Shown here piece by piece: positions 13,353 through 20,927 of a stretch of DNA of 36,216 bases. Within the stretch, counting starts at the first letter, position 1. The number at the start of each line of letters is the position of its first letter. The notes below the pieces were generated by a model. The model searched no databases. It had not been told where the DNA came from and saw only the letters and a list, made by a program, of their open reading frames with translations. The stretch covers positions 1 through 36,216 of the forward strand of contig CAMXQV010000014.1 in the NCBI GenBank assembly GCA_947245515.1, in the 5' to 3' direction. The translations under genes and the position numbers were made by a program. This stretch comes from an uncultured Clostridium sp. GTDB lineage: Bacteria; Bacillota; Clostridia; TANB77; CAG-508.

Positions 13353-14414
13353 TTATATTTTATTTAATATAAAAGTTGTAACTTGACCATCTAAATTAAT
13401 AACCTTTAAAATAAAACTACTTAAATCTTTAACTTCATCTCTAATATCTATCCAAGCAAAATATCTATTTAGATTTCCTATACAATTAATATCATTTTTA
13501 TTTGAATATAATTTATTATAATTATTATCTAATATTTCAAAATCATAACCCATACAATTAAAATCTTTACAGTTAAAAGTTATTCCTAAACCTGTATTAG
13601 TTAAAATAACTTTTTCTAAACTCAAATTAGCATCTTTTGTTAAATTCTTAAAAGAATAATTTGTTACTTTTCTATTACTAAATTTATCCTCAATTTTTAA
13701 ATTTAAATTATAATTACCTTCAACTTCCTTTGTTGTAACTTCTCCATTTATTATAGTATATAAGGTAATCTTATCGAAACTAATAAAAACTTCCTCCATA
13801 TTTGGAAAACTTGGAGATACTAATACAACTGCTGTTTTTATTTCATTATCCTTTATTTTTTCTATTTTATTAAATCTCATAGATGTAGCAATATTTTTAG
13901 TCCATATTTTTTCATCTTCACTATCTATATATATTTGGTTTCCATTTTCATCTTTTATTTTTAATCCTGAAATTGATATATTATTAAATTCATCAATTTT
14001 AAAATCTGTAATAAAATCTAAAGAAAATATCATATTAATATCATTTAATAAAGAATATTCTAATTTATAAGCTATATCTCTTGATTTAATATAATCTTCT
14101 TTATTGTATTGCAAATAATTTTCTGATATTGCAGATTCTATTTGTTCTGCTCCAATACCATGTTCGTGTAAGTTAAATATTTTTTTTATATAATTATTTA
14201 TATCTTTTGAAAAAACAATTCCTGTTGTTAAAATAATACTTGCACATAATCCAGCTACAATTTTATAATATTTATTATAATATTTCTTTTCTGATTCTTT
14301 GTCATTTTCTTTGTATAAATTATTTGTATTTTCAATTATTATATTTCCCATTTCCTTTGGTATGTTATTTGAATTTATAGTTTTAGAGATTATTTCATTT
14401 ATTGAATTTTTCAT
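13353..14414 (-). CDS. Anti-sigma factor, DUF4179-like, one membrane helix
   Basis: 353 residues. A cytoplasmic N-terminus of about 48 residues is followed by one membrane helix (YKIVAGLCASIILTTGIVFS) and a long extracytoplasmic region. This is the layout of DUF4179 proteins, which are encoded after ECF sigma factors and hold them at the membrane. The outer domain is rich in beta strands and asparagine. The gene overlaps the sigma gene by 20 nt, so the two are made together. The signal that releases the sigma factor is unknown. No protease gene is nearby. Confidence 0.75.
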   Translation of the reverse strand: MKNSINEIISKTINSNNIPKEMGNIIIENTNNLYKENDKESEKKYYNKYYKIVAGLCASIILTTGIVFSKDINNYIKKIFNLHEHGIGAEQIESAISENYLQYNKEDYIKSRDIAYKLEYSLLNDINMIFSLDFITDFKIDEFNNISISGLKIKDENGNQIYIDSEDEKIWTKNIATSMRFNKIEKIKDNEIKTAVVLVSPSFPNMEEVFISFDKITLYTIINGEVTTKEVEGNYNLNLKIEDKFSNRKVTNYSFKNLTKDANLSLEKVILTNTGLGITFNCKDFNCMGYDFEILDNNYNKLYSNKNDINCIGNLNRYFAWIDIRDEVKDLSSFILKVINLDGQVTTFILNKI

Positions 14415-14931
14415 AATTATTTTCCTCCAAATCTTTTTTTATTTTATTTTTCGACCTCTTTATTATACTTTTAATCGTATTTTCTTTAATTTTCATTATT
14501 TTTGCAATTTCTTTTGTAGTGTATAAATTTTCATAATATAAAATCATAATAATTTTTTCTCTTTTTTTTAAACATGCTAATAATTCTTTAAATTTTATAT
14601 TACTATCTAGATCTTTTTCGTAAAACTCTTTGTCTTCATACTTATTAGATTTTTCAATTGGTATTAGATTTATTTTATTTTTTTTATTATATATTTTGTA
14701 ACATTCATTTATTAATACTTTAATTATCCAGTATTTTAAAGAATCTTTTGATTTTAATTGATGTAAATTTTTATAGGTATAATACATAGTTTCTTGTATT
14801 GCATCTAAGGAATCTTCTTTATTTCCTGTTTTTGATAAAGCTATTCTATATAAGTCCTTTTGTATTTGTAAAAATATTAAAGAAAATGCATCTTTATCAC
14901 CTTTTAGTGCTTCTTCTAGTAAATTGTCCAT
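14395..14931 (-). CDS. ECF RNA polymerase sigma factor
   Basis: 178 residues. Region 2 covers about 10-75, with SLDAIQETMYYTYKNLHQLK as the core-binding and -10-reading helices. Region 4 covers about 110-165, with the helix-turn-helix LYTTKEIAKIMKIKENTIKS. There is no region 1 or 3, as expected for the ECF group. Paired with the downstream anti-sigma gene. Such sigma factors normally drive their own operon; no copy of an obvious bipartite promoter was recognised. The ATG follows AAGGGAAGGAAA. Confidence 0.85.
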   Translation of the reverse strand: MDNLLEEALKGDKDAFSLIFLQIQKDLYRIALSKTGNKEDSLDAIQETMYYTYKNLHQLKSKDSLKYWIIKVLINECYKIYNKKNKINLIPIEKSNKYEDKEFYEKDLDSNIKFKELLACLKKREKIIMILYYENLYTTKEIAKIMKIKENTIKSIIKRSKNKIKKDLEENNYEKFNK

Positions 14932-15121
14932 TGCTTTCTTTTCCTTCCCTTCGATTTATATATATTTTTTATTACTGTTTAAGCTAATTTTATTATTTAT
15001 TTTTGTGAATTTTATTTATTAGTGTAATCGCGATTCTATTTAATAGATAATTATTATATAAAAAAAGTTGCATTTTTTCTAAATTTAAATTTATAATATA
15101 ATAAAAAATATAAAGTTGTGT

Positions 15122-15318
15122 TTATTTATAACTTTCTATATATAAAGCTTTTGCAATATAAGGAATTATTTCTTTAAAATGATACCAACCTGAACTTTTA
15201 ATATCATTATAAATTAAAATTTCTATATAAGATTTCTGTATCTGTGTTTAACATATTTAATCCTTTTAAAATTTCCATCATATCCAGATGTTAAATTGTT
15301 TACACTTATTAAAGACAT
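15122..15318 (-). pseudogene. Mosaic remnant, start of an ABC-F-like protein plus unknown tail
   Basis: A good ribosome site (GGAGGAGC) and ATG 15318 open a frame reading MSLISVNNLTSGYDGNF, like the start of Lsa-type ABC-F ribosome-protection proteins. It then stops at 15226. In the next frame the text reads WEIL-like KGLNMLNTDTEILYR, which resembles the segment before the signature of the same family, again ending in a stop. A third frame gives SSGWYHFKEIIPYIAKALYI and a final stop, from a different, unidentified protein. So most of the gene was deleted and another end was fused on. Confidence 0.45.
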
Positions 15319-15537
15319 TGCTCCTCCTATCTAAACAAAAATTTTTGTCTTATCATATCTTTCCTTCCATATATTATAATTTTCTATCTATAAATTTATC
15401 TACTTTCAAACTCGTAATTTAGCAATTACTTTTAAAATTAATGTTTGTTAACTTTGCTTGTTTAATTAATATGGTAACACACATATTTGTTGCTATCATT
15501 TTCTATCTTTATTATATAGTTATTTTTGAAAGCTTAA

Positions 15538-15583
15538 AAGCCAGCAATCAAGATACTTTCAAGACTACTGACCTATATGGAGC
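15538..15583. repeat. 46-bp direct repeat, left copy
   Basis: Matches 16553-16598 at 44 of 46 positions. On minus it can fold into a 10-bp stem with G-U pairs, and one of the two differences keeps the stem paired. It ends in CTCCA-type sequence like the 3' end of tRNA-Thr, yet no tRNA body is present here. Confidence 0.75.
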
Positions 15584-15690
15584 GTTTTAGGAGGTTATTT
15601 GCGAAAAAATTGCCTATTTTTAATAGTGTTCCTCCCACATTTTGTTCAAAAAAATAATTAACTCATCAACTATTGAAATTAGTATAGCAT

Positions 15691-15732
15691 AAAATAAAAA
15701 AACTGGCAACTAATTATTTCTAACTAGTCGCC
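15691..15732 (-). terminator. Terminator of the HIT gene
   Basis: In the minus-strand RNA a 12-bp stem (15721-15732 with 15705-15716, including G-U pairs) is capped by a GAAA tetraloop and followed by AGTTTTTTTATTTT. It lies 14 bp after the HIT stop codon. Confidence 0.85.
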
Positions 15733-15746
15733 TTTCATAGCAATCT

Positions 15747-16124
15747 TTAATAATTTTGTTTTTGAGGAATGACACCTCTTATTCCTCCTCTTGGATTTTC
15801 TACATCTCCATCATATCTTGGAATTAAGTGAACATGTATATGCATAACAGATTGTCCAGCTGATTGTCCACAATTCATTCCTATATTATATCCCGTAGGA
15901 TGAAATTCTTCATCAATTAACTTCTTAGCTTTATCTACTAACTCAAAAATAGCTTGTCTTTCTTGTATATTAGTTTCAAAAAAGTCCTTAATATGTCTTT
16001 TTGTCATAAACAACAAATGACCTTTACTCACAGCAAATTCATCAAATCTAGCAAATGCATATTCATTTTCTAATACTATTTTTTCCTTTTCATTTTTCCA
16101 TCTACAAAATAAACAATCTTCCAT
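15747..16124 (-). CDS. HIT-family nucleotide hydrolase/transferase
   Basis: 125 residues. The histidine-triad motif HIHVHLIPRY lies near residue 95. The N-terminus CLFCRWKNEKEKIVLENEYA has the Cys-x-x-Cys start of Fhit/HINT-type proteins. They hydrolyse dinucleoside polyphosphates or nucleoside phosphoramidates through the middle histidine. Length and motif are normal, so it should be active. The gene begins right after the stop codon of a truncated gene (16126-16300), whose C-terminal coding still supplies its ribosome site (AGAGGAAG). Confidence 0.9.
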   Translation of the reverse strand: MEDCLFCRWKNEKEKIVLENEYAFARFDEFAVSKGHLLFMTKRHIKDFFETNIQERQAIFELVDKAKKLIDEEFHPTGYNIGMNCGQSAGQSVMHIHVHLIPRYDGDVENPRGGIRGVIPQKQNY

Positions 16125-16125
16125 A

Positions 16126-16300
16126 TTATCTTCCTCTTTTATCTTTTTCTTCTTTTTCTTCTATTTGTTCTACTCCAACTTCTAATTGATTTTTTCTACT
16201 TACATTTCCACCAACTTCAAATTTATATTTTGATAGCTGATTTTCTCTTTTTAATTTTAAAATTTTAGTTTCTACATCATTTGTACAAAGAAACAATTTA
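16126..16300 (-). pseudogene. C-terminal fragment of a gene that preceded the HIT gene
   Basis: About 55 codons are open up to TAA 16126-16128, reading TKILKLKRENQLSKYKFEV and ending EEKEEKDKRGR. There is no start codon. It is highly charged and helical. The upstream part is replaced by the opposite-strand integrase fragment, so the gene was cut by an insertion. Parent protein unknown. Confidence 0.45.
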
Positions 16301-16440
16301 TCTCATATTGTAGAATATGGATTAAGACATAGCTTTGCAACACCTTGTAGAAATCTAGGTATGGAGCCAGAAGTATTAGCACGCTTAAATTGAAAGATTT
16401 TATATCAAAATTACAAGAAAAAGAAAAAATAACTGCATAA
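16271..16440 (+). pseudogene. Tyrosine recombinase (integrase) C-terminal remnant
   Basis: One frame reads VEYGLRHSFATPCRNLGMEP followed by EVLARLN and a stop. GLRHSFAT is the conserved box around the second catalytic arginine of phage/Tn916-type integrases. The next catalytic part (LGH...Y) is missing. A second frame then gives the charged tail KDFISKLQEKEKITA and a stop. So a deletion fused two parts of the C-terminal region. It lies beside tRNA-Thr and a 46-bp repeat. Confidence 0.7.
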
Positions 16441-16552
16441 AAAATATTATGTACTCAACTTAAGAAGTAACATAATATCTGGGGACTATTTGTTCCAATA
16501 CATAATAATTTATAAAAAATAATAGATATATTTTTATTTTAAAAAAGCATTG

Positions 16553-16598
16553 AAGCCAGCAACCAAGATACTTTCAAGACTACTGACCTGTATGGAGC
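16553..16598. repeat. 46-bp direct repeat, right copy, at the 3' end of tRNA-Thr
   Basis: Covers the last bases and CCA of tRNA-Thr and its 3' flank. On minus GTCAGTAGTC can pair with GGTTGCTGGC (10 bp with G-U pairs). Its twin lies at 15538-15583, 1015 bp away. Confidence 0.75.
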
Positions 16599-16669
16599 CA
16601 CTTCCCAGATTCGAACTGGGGACCCTCGCATTACAAGTGCGATGCTCTGGCCAGCTGAGCTAAAGTGGC
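16593..16669 (-). tRNA. tRNA-Thr(TGT), CCA encoded
   Basis: 77 nt with acceptor GCCACTT/AAGTGGC, anticodon loop CTTGTAA giving TGT, T stem CCCAG/CTGGG, discriminator T and CCA. It is the last gene of the Lys-Glu-Thr cluster. Confidence 0.95.
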
Positions 16670-16734
16670 AAAATATTAAATTATTTGGTGAACTAAACTG
16701 TTTAACAAACGTAAAGTTCGTTTTTAAAACGTTT

Positions 16735-16809
16735 TGGTGACCCGTACGGGAATCGAACCCATGTCTCCGCCGTGAAAGGGCGATGTCTTAACCGCTTGAC
16801 CAAGGGGCC
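16735..16809 (-). tRNA. tRNA-Glu(TTC), CCA encoded, one acceptor mismatch
   Basis: 75 nt with anticodon loop CTTTCAC giving TTC, discriminator A and CCA. Acceptor GGCCCCT/ACGGGTC pairs at 1-5 and 7 (one G-U pair), but position 6-67 is C-C. Most tRNA-Glu genes have a G there, so this is either a real mismatch or a base error. Confidence 0.93.
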
Positions 16810-16845
16810 ATATAAAAGAACATCTGCTTTTTCAAGATATTCTTT

Positions 16846-16921
16846 TGGTGAGCTATCCGCGACTCGAACGCGGGACAACTTGATTAAAAGTCAAGTGCTC
16901 TACCACCTGAGCTAATAGCCC
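16846..16921 (-). tRNA. tRNA-Lys(TTT), CCA encoded
   Basis: 76 nt with acceptor GGGCTAT/ATAGCTC, anticodon loop CTTTTAA giving TTT, T stem CCGCG/CGCGG, discriminator A and CCA. It is the first gene of the cluster, read from the promoter at 16954-16982. The other lysine tRNA (CTT) is the one with the scar array. Confidence 0.95.
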
Positions 16922-16953
16922 ACATAAGCTTGTGATAACCACAATACTTTTTT

Positions 16954-16982
16954 ATTTTACACTACTATTTAAGTATTGTCAA
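16954..16982 (-). promoter_or_regulatory. Promoter of the tRNA Lys-Glu-Thr cluster
   Basis: TTGACA (16977-16982), 17 bp, TAAAAT (16954-16959) on minus, about 33 bp before the first tRNA. The -35 sits within the inverted repeat AAGTATTG-T-CAATACTT. Confidence 0.75.
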
Positions 16983-17064
16983 TACTTTTACAAATATTTT
17001 TTAATTTTCTTTCAATTATGATTACTAATTAGACTTATAATAAAATAAATATTAAAAAACAAAA

Positions 17065-17250
17065 TTATGCATTTAACTTTTCTAAAACTTCATCAACTTC
17101 TATTCCATGTACTGCACAAGCCTCTTCAATTGTTTCCATTTGAGATGCTGGACACCCTAAACAATGCATTCCAATTTCTAATAAAATATCAGCTTTTTCT
17201 GGTGCTTTTTCTAAAATTTCCCCAATTTTTGTATCTTTCTCAAATTTCAT
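17065..17250 (-). CDS. DUF1858 redox-disulfide protein
   Basis: 61 residues, the full length of stand-alone DUF1858 proteins. It shows KFEKDTKIGEILEKAPEKAD at the start and the HCLGCPAS box with its Cys-x-x-Cys near residue 30, then IEEACAVHGIEVDEVLEKL. The family is linked with hybrid-cluster proteins and sulfur/redox chemistry; the partner is not in this window. Monocistronic, after GGAGGGATATT. Confidence 0.85.
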   Translation of the reverse strand: MKFEKDTKIGEILEKAPEKADILLEIGMHCLGCPASQMETIEEACAVHGIEVDEVLEKLNA

Positions 17251-17354
17251 AATATCCCTCCTATAATATAAAATATATAAAAATTACTATACTTTCCTAT
17301 TCTATAAAAAATTAGCAAAGCAAATATATTTTAACACAAATTTTTAAAAAAGTA

Positions 17355-17383
17355 TAGACAAATTAAAAAAATTATTATATTAT
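17355..17383 (+). promoter_or_regulatory. Promoter of the secretion-gene operon
   Basis: TAGACA (17355-17360), 17 bp, TATTAT (17378-17383) on plus, shortly before the first ribosome site AAGGTGG at 17396. Confidence 0.6.
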
Positions 17384-17409
17384 GATAAAAAATGTAAGGT
17401 GGTGATTTT

Positions 17410-17556
17410 ATTTCACATTTAATTCATTTATATTTTATATCTTATATTATATATCTTTTTATTTTCTTATATTCAATATATTCATATTTTGAAATAATAA
17501 TTTTTCATAATAAACAAGGTTCCAAATTAGATATAAAAAAGAAAAATTTTAAATAA
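17410..17556 (+). CDS. Small membrane protein, probable ATT start
   Basis: 48 codons from ATT 17410 to TAA 17554-17556. An in-frame stop at 17395 rules out anything upstream, and no ATG, GTG or TTG exists in the frame. AAGGTGG lies 7 nt before the ATT. The product is one long hydrophobic helix rich in I, Y, L and F, then a basic tail with KLDIKKKNFK. Its stop overlaps the ribosome site of the coupling-protein gene, so the two are coupled. Function unknown; small hydrophobic proteins are common beside VirD4 genes. Confidence 0.5.
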   Translation: MSHLIHLYFISYIIYLFIFLYSIYSYFEIIIFHNKQGSKLDIKKKNFK

Positions 17557-17568
17557 GGAGGTTTATAT

Positions 17569-19305
17569 ATTTTAAAATTAACAAAAAAACTTTTATTCAT
17601 ATTAGTATTTTTATTTATTTCAAGTATATTTACAATAAAAACCTTTTATCAAATTTACACTTCACAAGAAATTATAATAACCTATGCAGTTCATCCTTTT
17701 AATCTTGTTACCCAAAATCCTGAATTATGGAATTTTATCAAAAAAAGCTATATCTTTGTTTTTATATTCTCTAACTTAATAATAAGTAATTTTATTTATA
17801 TTAAATTTTTTCAAAAATACCAAAAAATCACTTCTACTATTCAAAAAACTTCTAAACTAAAAAATCCAAATAATACAAAAGAAAATCTAAAATTACTTAT
17901 TGGAATAGATGAAAAAACAAAATCAAAAATATATATCGAGGAAGCAGGATTATATCAAAACTTTTTAATAACAGGAACAATTGGAACTGGAAAAACATCT
18001 TCAGCAATGTATCCATTTACAGAACAACTAATTAAATATAACTATGATAATCCAAATAATAAAATTGGAATGTTAATATTAGATGTAAAAGGTAATTATT
18101 ATAAACAAGTAAAAAACTTTGCACAAAAATATAATTTAGATAAAGATTTAATTATTATAGAACTTAATTCTGGAATATATTATAATCCACTGCACAAACC
18201 AAATTTAAAACCACAAATTTTAGCAGACAGAATTAAAACAATTCTACTTCTATTTTCAGAAAATAATTCTGAATCCTATTGGATAGATAAAGCAAGTCAA
18301 GTAATATGTGAAGCAATTAAAATTTGTAGACTATATAATAAAGGATATGTAACTTTTTTAGAATTACATAAATTAATAACAATTCCTAATTATTTTACTG
18401 AGAAAATAACAATACTTCGAGATTTATTTACATCTTCAAAACTTAACCATAAACAAATATATGAACTAAATGAAAGTTTAGAATTTTTTCAAAAAGAATT
18501 TAATCAATTGGATAGCAGAACTAAAGGGATTTTAATTTCAGAAATCACTAGAATTACCAATACTTTTATAACAGATTATGAGGTAATGAATACTTTTTGT
18601 CCACCAAAAAATAAACTAAATTTTAAAAGTTTTCAAGAAGTTATTAAAAAAGGAAAAATTGTAATTTTAAATATGAATATTTCTGAATATTCTCAATTAT
18701 CAAAAATAATTGCAACCTATCTAAAGCTCGATTTTCAAACTGAAGTCATGTCAAATTTGTCAAAAAATACTGTTAAAACAACTGCTTTTATATGTGATGA
18801 ATATGATAAATATGCTAGTAAAATTGATGCTGAATTTTTTTCACTTAGTAGAGAAGCCAAATGTATTAATATAATCAGTACACAAAGTTATTCATCTTTA
18901 AAATCCACATTAAGAGATGATTACCAAGTGCGAATTCTTATTCAAAATCTAATTAATAAAATATGGTTTAGAACTGATGATAGCTTCACTATAGAAGAAG
19001 CACAAAAACAACTAGGTAAAGAAGAAAAAAATCACACTTCAAAAAGTATTTCTGAAAGTGCAAAAGAAACAAATTTTAACTATATTACAAACTCTTTAAC
19101 TTCTAAAAATTCTAATATATCAGAAACTTTTAGTACATATACACAAAAGGACTTTATGTTTGATAGTAACTTTTTTTCACAAGAATTAGAAACTTTCACC
19201 GCCCTTACATTTTTATCTACTGGATATTCAATTTTAAAACCTCAAAAATTAAAATTGTTACCATATTTTCAAAAAAATAAATTTAATAACAGGAGGTTAA
19301 CATGA
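17569..19305 (+). CDS. VirD4/TraG-type coupling ATPase, probable ATT start
   Basis: 578 residues if begun at ATT 17569, 7 nt after AGGAGG. The frame upstream stops at 17554, and the first ATG (18007) would remove the Walker A motif, so a non-standard start is needed. Two membrane helices (about 8-23 and 61-80) are followed by Walker A GTIGTGKTSS (136-145) and Walker B AFICDEYDKY (about 406-415). NIISTQSYSSLKS matches the conserved T/STQ region of the family. Such proteins hand substrates to type IV secretion channels. It is somewhat shorter than conjugative homologues, and no relaxase is nearby. Its stop overlaps the pilin-like gene (ATGA). Confidence 0.85.
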   Translation: MLKLTKKLLFILVFLFISSIFTIKTFYQIYTSQEIIITYAVHPFNLVTQNPELWNFIKKSYIFVFIFSNLIISNFIYIKFFQKYQKITSTIQKTSKLKNPNNTKENLKLLIGIDEKTKSKIYIEEAGLYQNFLITGTIGTGKTSSAMYPFTEQLIKYNYDNPNNKIGMLILDVKGNYYKQVKNFAQKYNLDKDLIIIELNSGIYYNPLHKPNLKPQILADRIKTILLLFSENNSESYWIDKASQVICEAIKICRLYNKGYVTFLELHKLITIPNYFTEKITILRDLFTSSKLNHKQIYELNESLEFFQKEFNQLDSRTKGILISEITRITNTFITDYEVMNTFCPPKNKLNFKSFQEVIKKGKIVILNMNISEYSQLSKIIATYLKLDFQTEVMSNLSKNTVKTTAFICDEYDKYASKIDAEFFSLSREAKCINIISTQSYSSLKSTLRDDYQVRILIQNLINKIWFRTDDSFTIEEAQKQLGKEEKNHTSKSISESAKETNFNYITNSLTSKNSNISETFSTYTQKDFMFDSNFFSQELETFTALTFLSTGYSILKPQKLKLLPYFQKNKFNNRRLT

Positions 19306-19631
19306 AAAAAATATTTTTCTTTGTTTCATTTATTATATTATTCTTTATCTTTATAATTACTTTTTCAAATTCTTGTCACGCTTTTGGTGACCCTAAAATT
19401 GTTAGCAAAATTAATAGTGCCTTTGAAAGTATAGAAGGATGGATTTTAAAAATTTCTACACCAGCTGCTGCTGTTGCAGTTGGTACTGGTTTATTTATGA
19501 AAAAATTTAGTTTTGGTGATGAAGAAAGAATTAGAACTGGTAAAAAATTGGTAAAAAGTTCTTTATTTTCCTATGCTTTCATATTAGCTATTGATTTAAT
19601 TTTATCTGCAATAAAATCCTTAATAGGCTAA
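19302..19631 (+). CDS. VirB2/TrbC-like pilin subunit
   Basis: 109 residues. A signal peptide (1-27, ending SNSCHA before FGDPK) is followed by a short amphipathic part and two hydrophobic helices (about 50-66, STPAAAVAVGTGLF, and 88-106) with a charged loop SFGDEERIRTGKKL between. This is the plan of VirB2/TrbC pilins: export signal plus two membrane helices with a short basic loop. The start overlaps the coupling-protein stop by ATGA. In Gram-positive systems these may form a short channel part rather than a long pilus. Confidence 0.7.
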   Translation: MKKIFFFVSFIILFFIFIITFSNSCHAFGDPKIVSKINSAFESIEGWILKISTPAAAVAVGTGLFMKKFSFGDEERIRTGKKLVKSSLFSYAFILAIDLILSAIKSLIG

Positions 19632-19641
19632 GGAGGTAGTT

Positions 19642-20520
19642 TTGGAAAATAGTAATGACGTAACAAATATTATAATAGAAACAATAAATAAAATTTTTGA
19701 AACACTTTTTAGTTCTATTGACAATAGTTTATATTCTATATTAGATAGTATAACTTTTATTGGACCAGATATTTTAAAAGATCCAAATTTTGAAAACTTA
19801 TTTGGAACATCAACAGCTAATGGAATTTTACTAATTGCAAATTCACTATTATTAGGATTTATTTTATATTATTCAGTAAAATATTTACTATCACATTTTA
19901 CTTATCATCAAGTTGAAGCACCAAGTAGCTTTATTATAAAATTAATCTTATATGGAATTTGTATGAATTATTCATTTTTTATTATATCCTTTGTATTAGA
20001 TTTAAATTACAATATATCACTCTCAATACAAAACCTGGGAGAAAATTTATTTAATAAAAATATATGTTTTTCTGAGCTAATTAATACAATAAATACTAAT
20101 ATATCAATTGATACTAGCTCTATTGACATCTTCTCTTTAGATGGATTAATAAAAAGTACTTTAAGTATTTCCTTATTAAATCTAGTTTTTTCATATTCTT
20201 TAAGATATATAATGTTAAAATTATTTATTCTTCTTACACCTTTTGCAATTTTATCACTTACTCTCGATGCAACCTCATGTTTTTTTAAAGCTTGGTTAAA
20301 AAATTTCTTTGCATTATTATTTATACAAATAGTAATCTCTTTTATTCTATTAATTTTATTTTCTATAAATTTTTCGTCAACAAATTTACTTACTAAATTT
20401 ATATATATTGGTGGAATTTATTGTTTAATACAAACAAATTCCTTTGTTCGTGAATTTATAGGTAGTGTTTCCACAAATGTTACCCAAACTGTTAAAAACT
20501 TTAATCTTTTAAGAAAATAA
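19642..20520 (+). CDS. VirB6/TrbL-like polytopic membrane protein
   Basis: 292 residues from a TTG start at 19642, after AAGGAGG. There are five or six hydrophobic segments from about residue 55 on (ANGILLIANSLLLGFILYYS, then FIIKLILYGICMNYSFFIIS, and others). LFILLTPFAILSLTLDATS with a following FKAWLKNFFALLFIQI is the typical core of the VirB6/TrbL group, which forms the inner-membrane part of the channel. Neighbours on both sides belong to the same machinery. Confidence 0.75.
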   Translation: MENSNDVTNIIIETINKIFETLFSSIDNSLYSILDSITFIGPDILKDPNFENLFGTSTANGILLIANSLLLGFILYYSVKYLLSHFTYHQVEAPSSFIIKLILYGICMNYSFFIISFVLDLNYNISLSIQNLGENLFNKNICFSELINTINTNISIDTSSIDIFSLDGLIKSTLSISLLNLVFSYSLRYIMLKLFILLTPFAILSLTLDATSCFFKAWLKNFFALLFIQIVISFILLILFSINFSSTNLLTKFIYIGGIYCLIQTNSFVREFIGSVSTNVTQTVKNFNLLRK

Positions 20521-20559
20521 TTTTATTCTTTATTTTTTACTTATTGAAAGGATGATTTG

Positions 20560-20847
20560 ATGAAATTTATTTTTCCACAAAATTATAATTTTAAAAATAA
20601 ACTATTAGGCATATTTGACTATTCTACAATATTTATTAATATTTCTTGGTGTGCTATTGTATTTATTATTCTCAACTTATTTATTCATAATTTAAATACA
20701 AAAATATTTATTTTTATATTTGCCTGTCTGCCTATTTTTCTTTTTAGTATTTCTGGTATAAATGGAGAAAATATTATTTATGTATTCTTATATTTAATTA
20801 AATTTGCATACAAACCAAAACTATTTTTTTATAATAAAATTAAATAA
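20560..20847 (+). CDS. PrgI family protein (VirB3-like)
   Basis: 95 residues from ATG 20560, just after AAAGGATG (a TTG one codon earlier is possible). It has FPQNYNFKNKLLGIFDYSTI at the start, two adjacent membrane helices, and NIIYVFLYLIKFAYKPKLFF at the end, matching the PrgI family of clostridial and enterococcal conjugation systems. PrgI normally sits directly before the VirB4 ATPase gene. Here the next gene is dnaD, and the VirB4 fragment lies 7 kb away on the other strand. Confidence 0.8.
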   Translation: MKFIFPQNYNFKNKLLGIFDYSTIFINISWCAIVFIILNLFIHNLNTKIFIFIFACLPIFLFSISGINGENIIYVFLYLIKFAYKPKLFFYNKIK

Positions 20848-20865
20848 TTTAAACTCATTATTAAC

Positions 20866-20894
20866 TTGAATTTTTTGTCTAAAAAAGATATAAT
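20866..20894 (+). promoter_or_regulatory. Promoter of the dnaD gene
   Basis: TTGAAT (20866-20871), 17 bp, TATAAT (20889-20894) on plus, 33 bp before ATG 20928. It separates dnaD from the secretion genes in transcription. Confidence 0.7.
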
Positions 20895-20927
20895 AGTTTA
20901 AAAATTGTAATTAGGAGAAAACCAAAA

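Larger units (their letters stand above)
14932..15746. other. Long degenerate intergenic region
   Basis: 815 bp with no intact gene. It holds the sigma gene's upstream region, a mosaic pseudogene (15122-15318), one copy of a 46-bp repeat (15538-15583) and the HIT terminator (15691-15732). The rest is AT-rich without recognisable coding. Confidence 0.6.

Noticed and set aside
18007..19305. ATG at 18007 as the start of the VirD4-type gene
   Set aside because: It lies inside the Walker A motif region; conserved membrane helices and GTIGTGKTSS are coded in frame upstream, back to a ribosome site and ATT at 17569.
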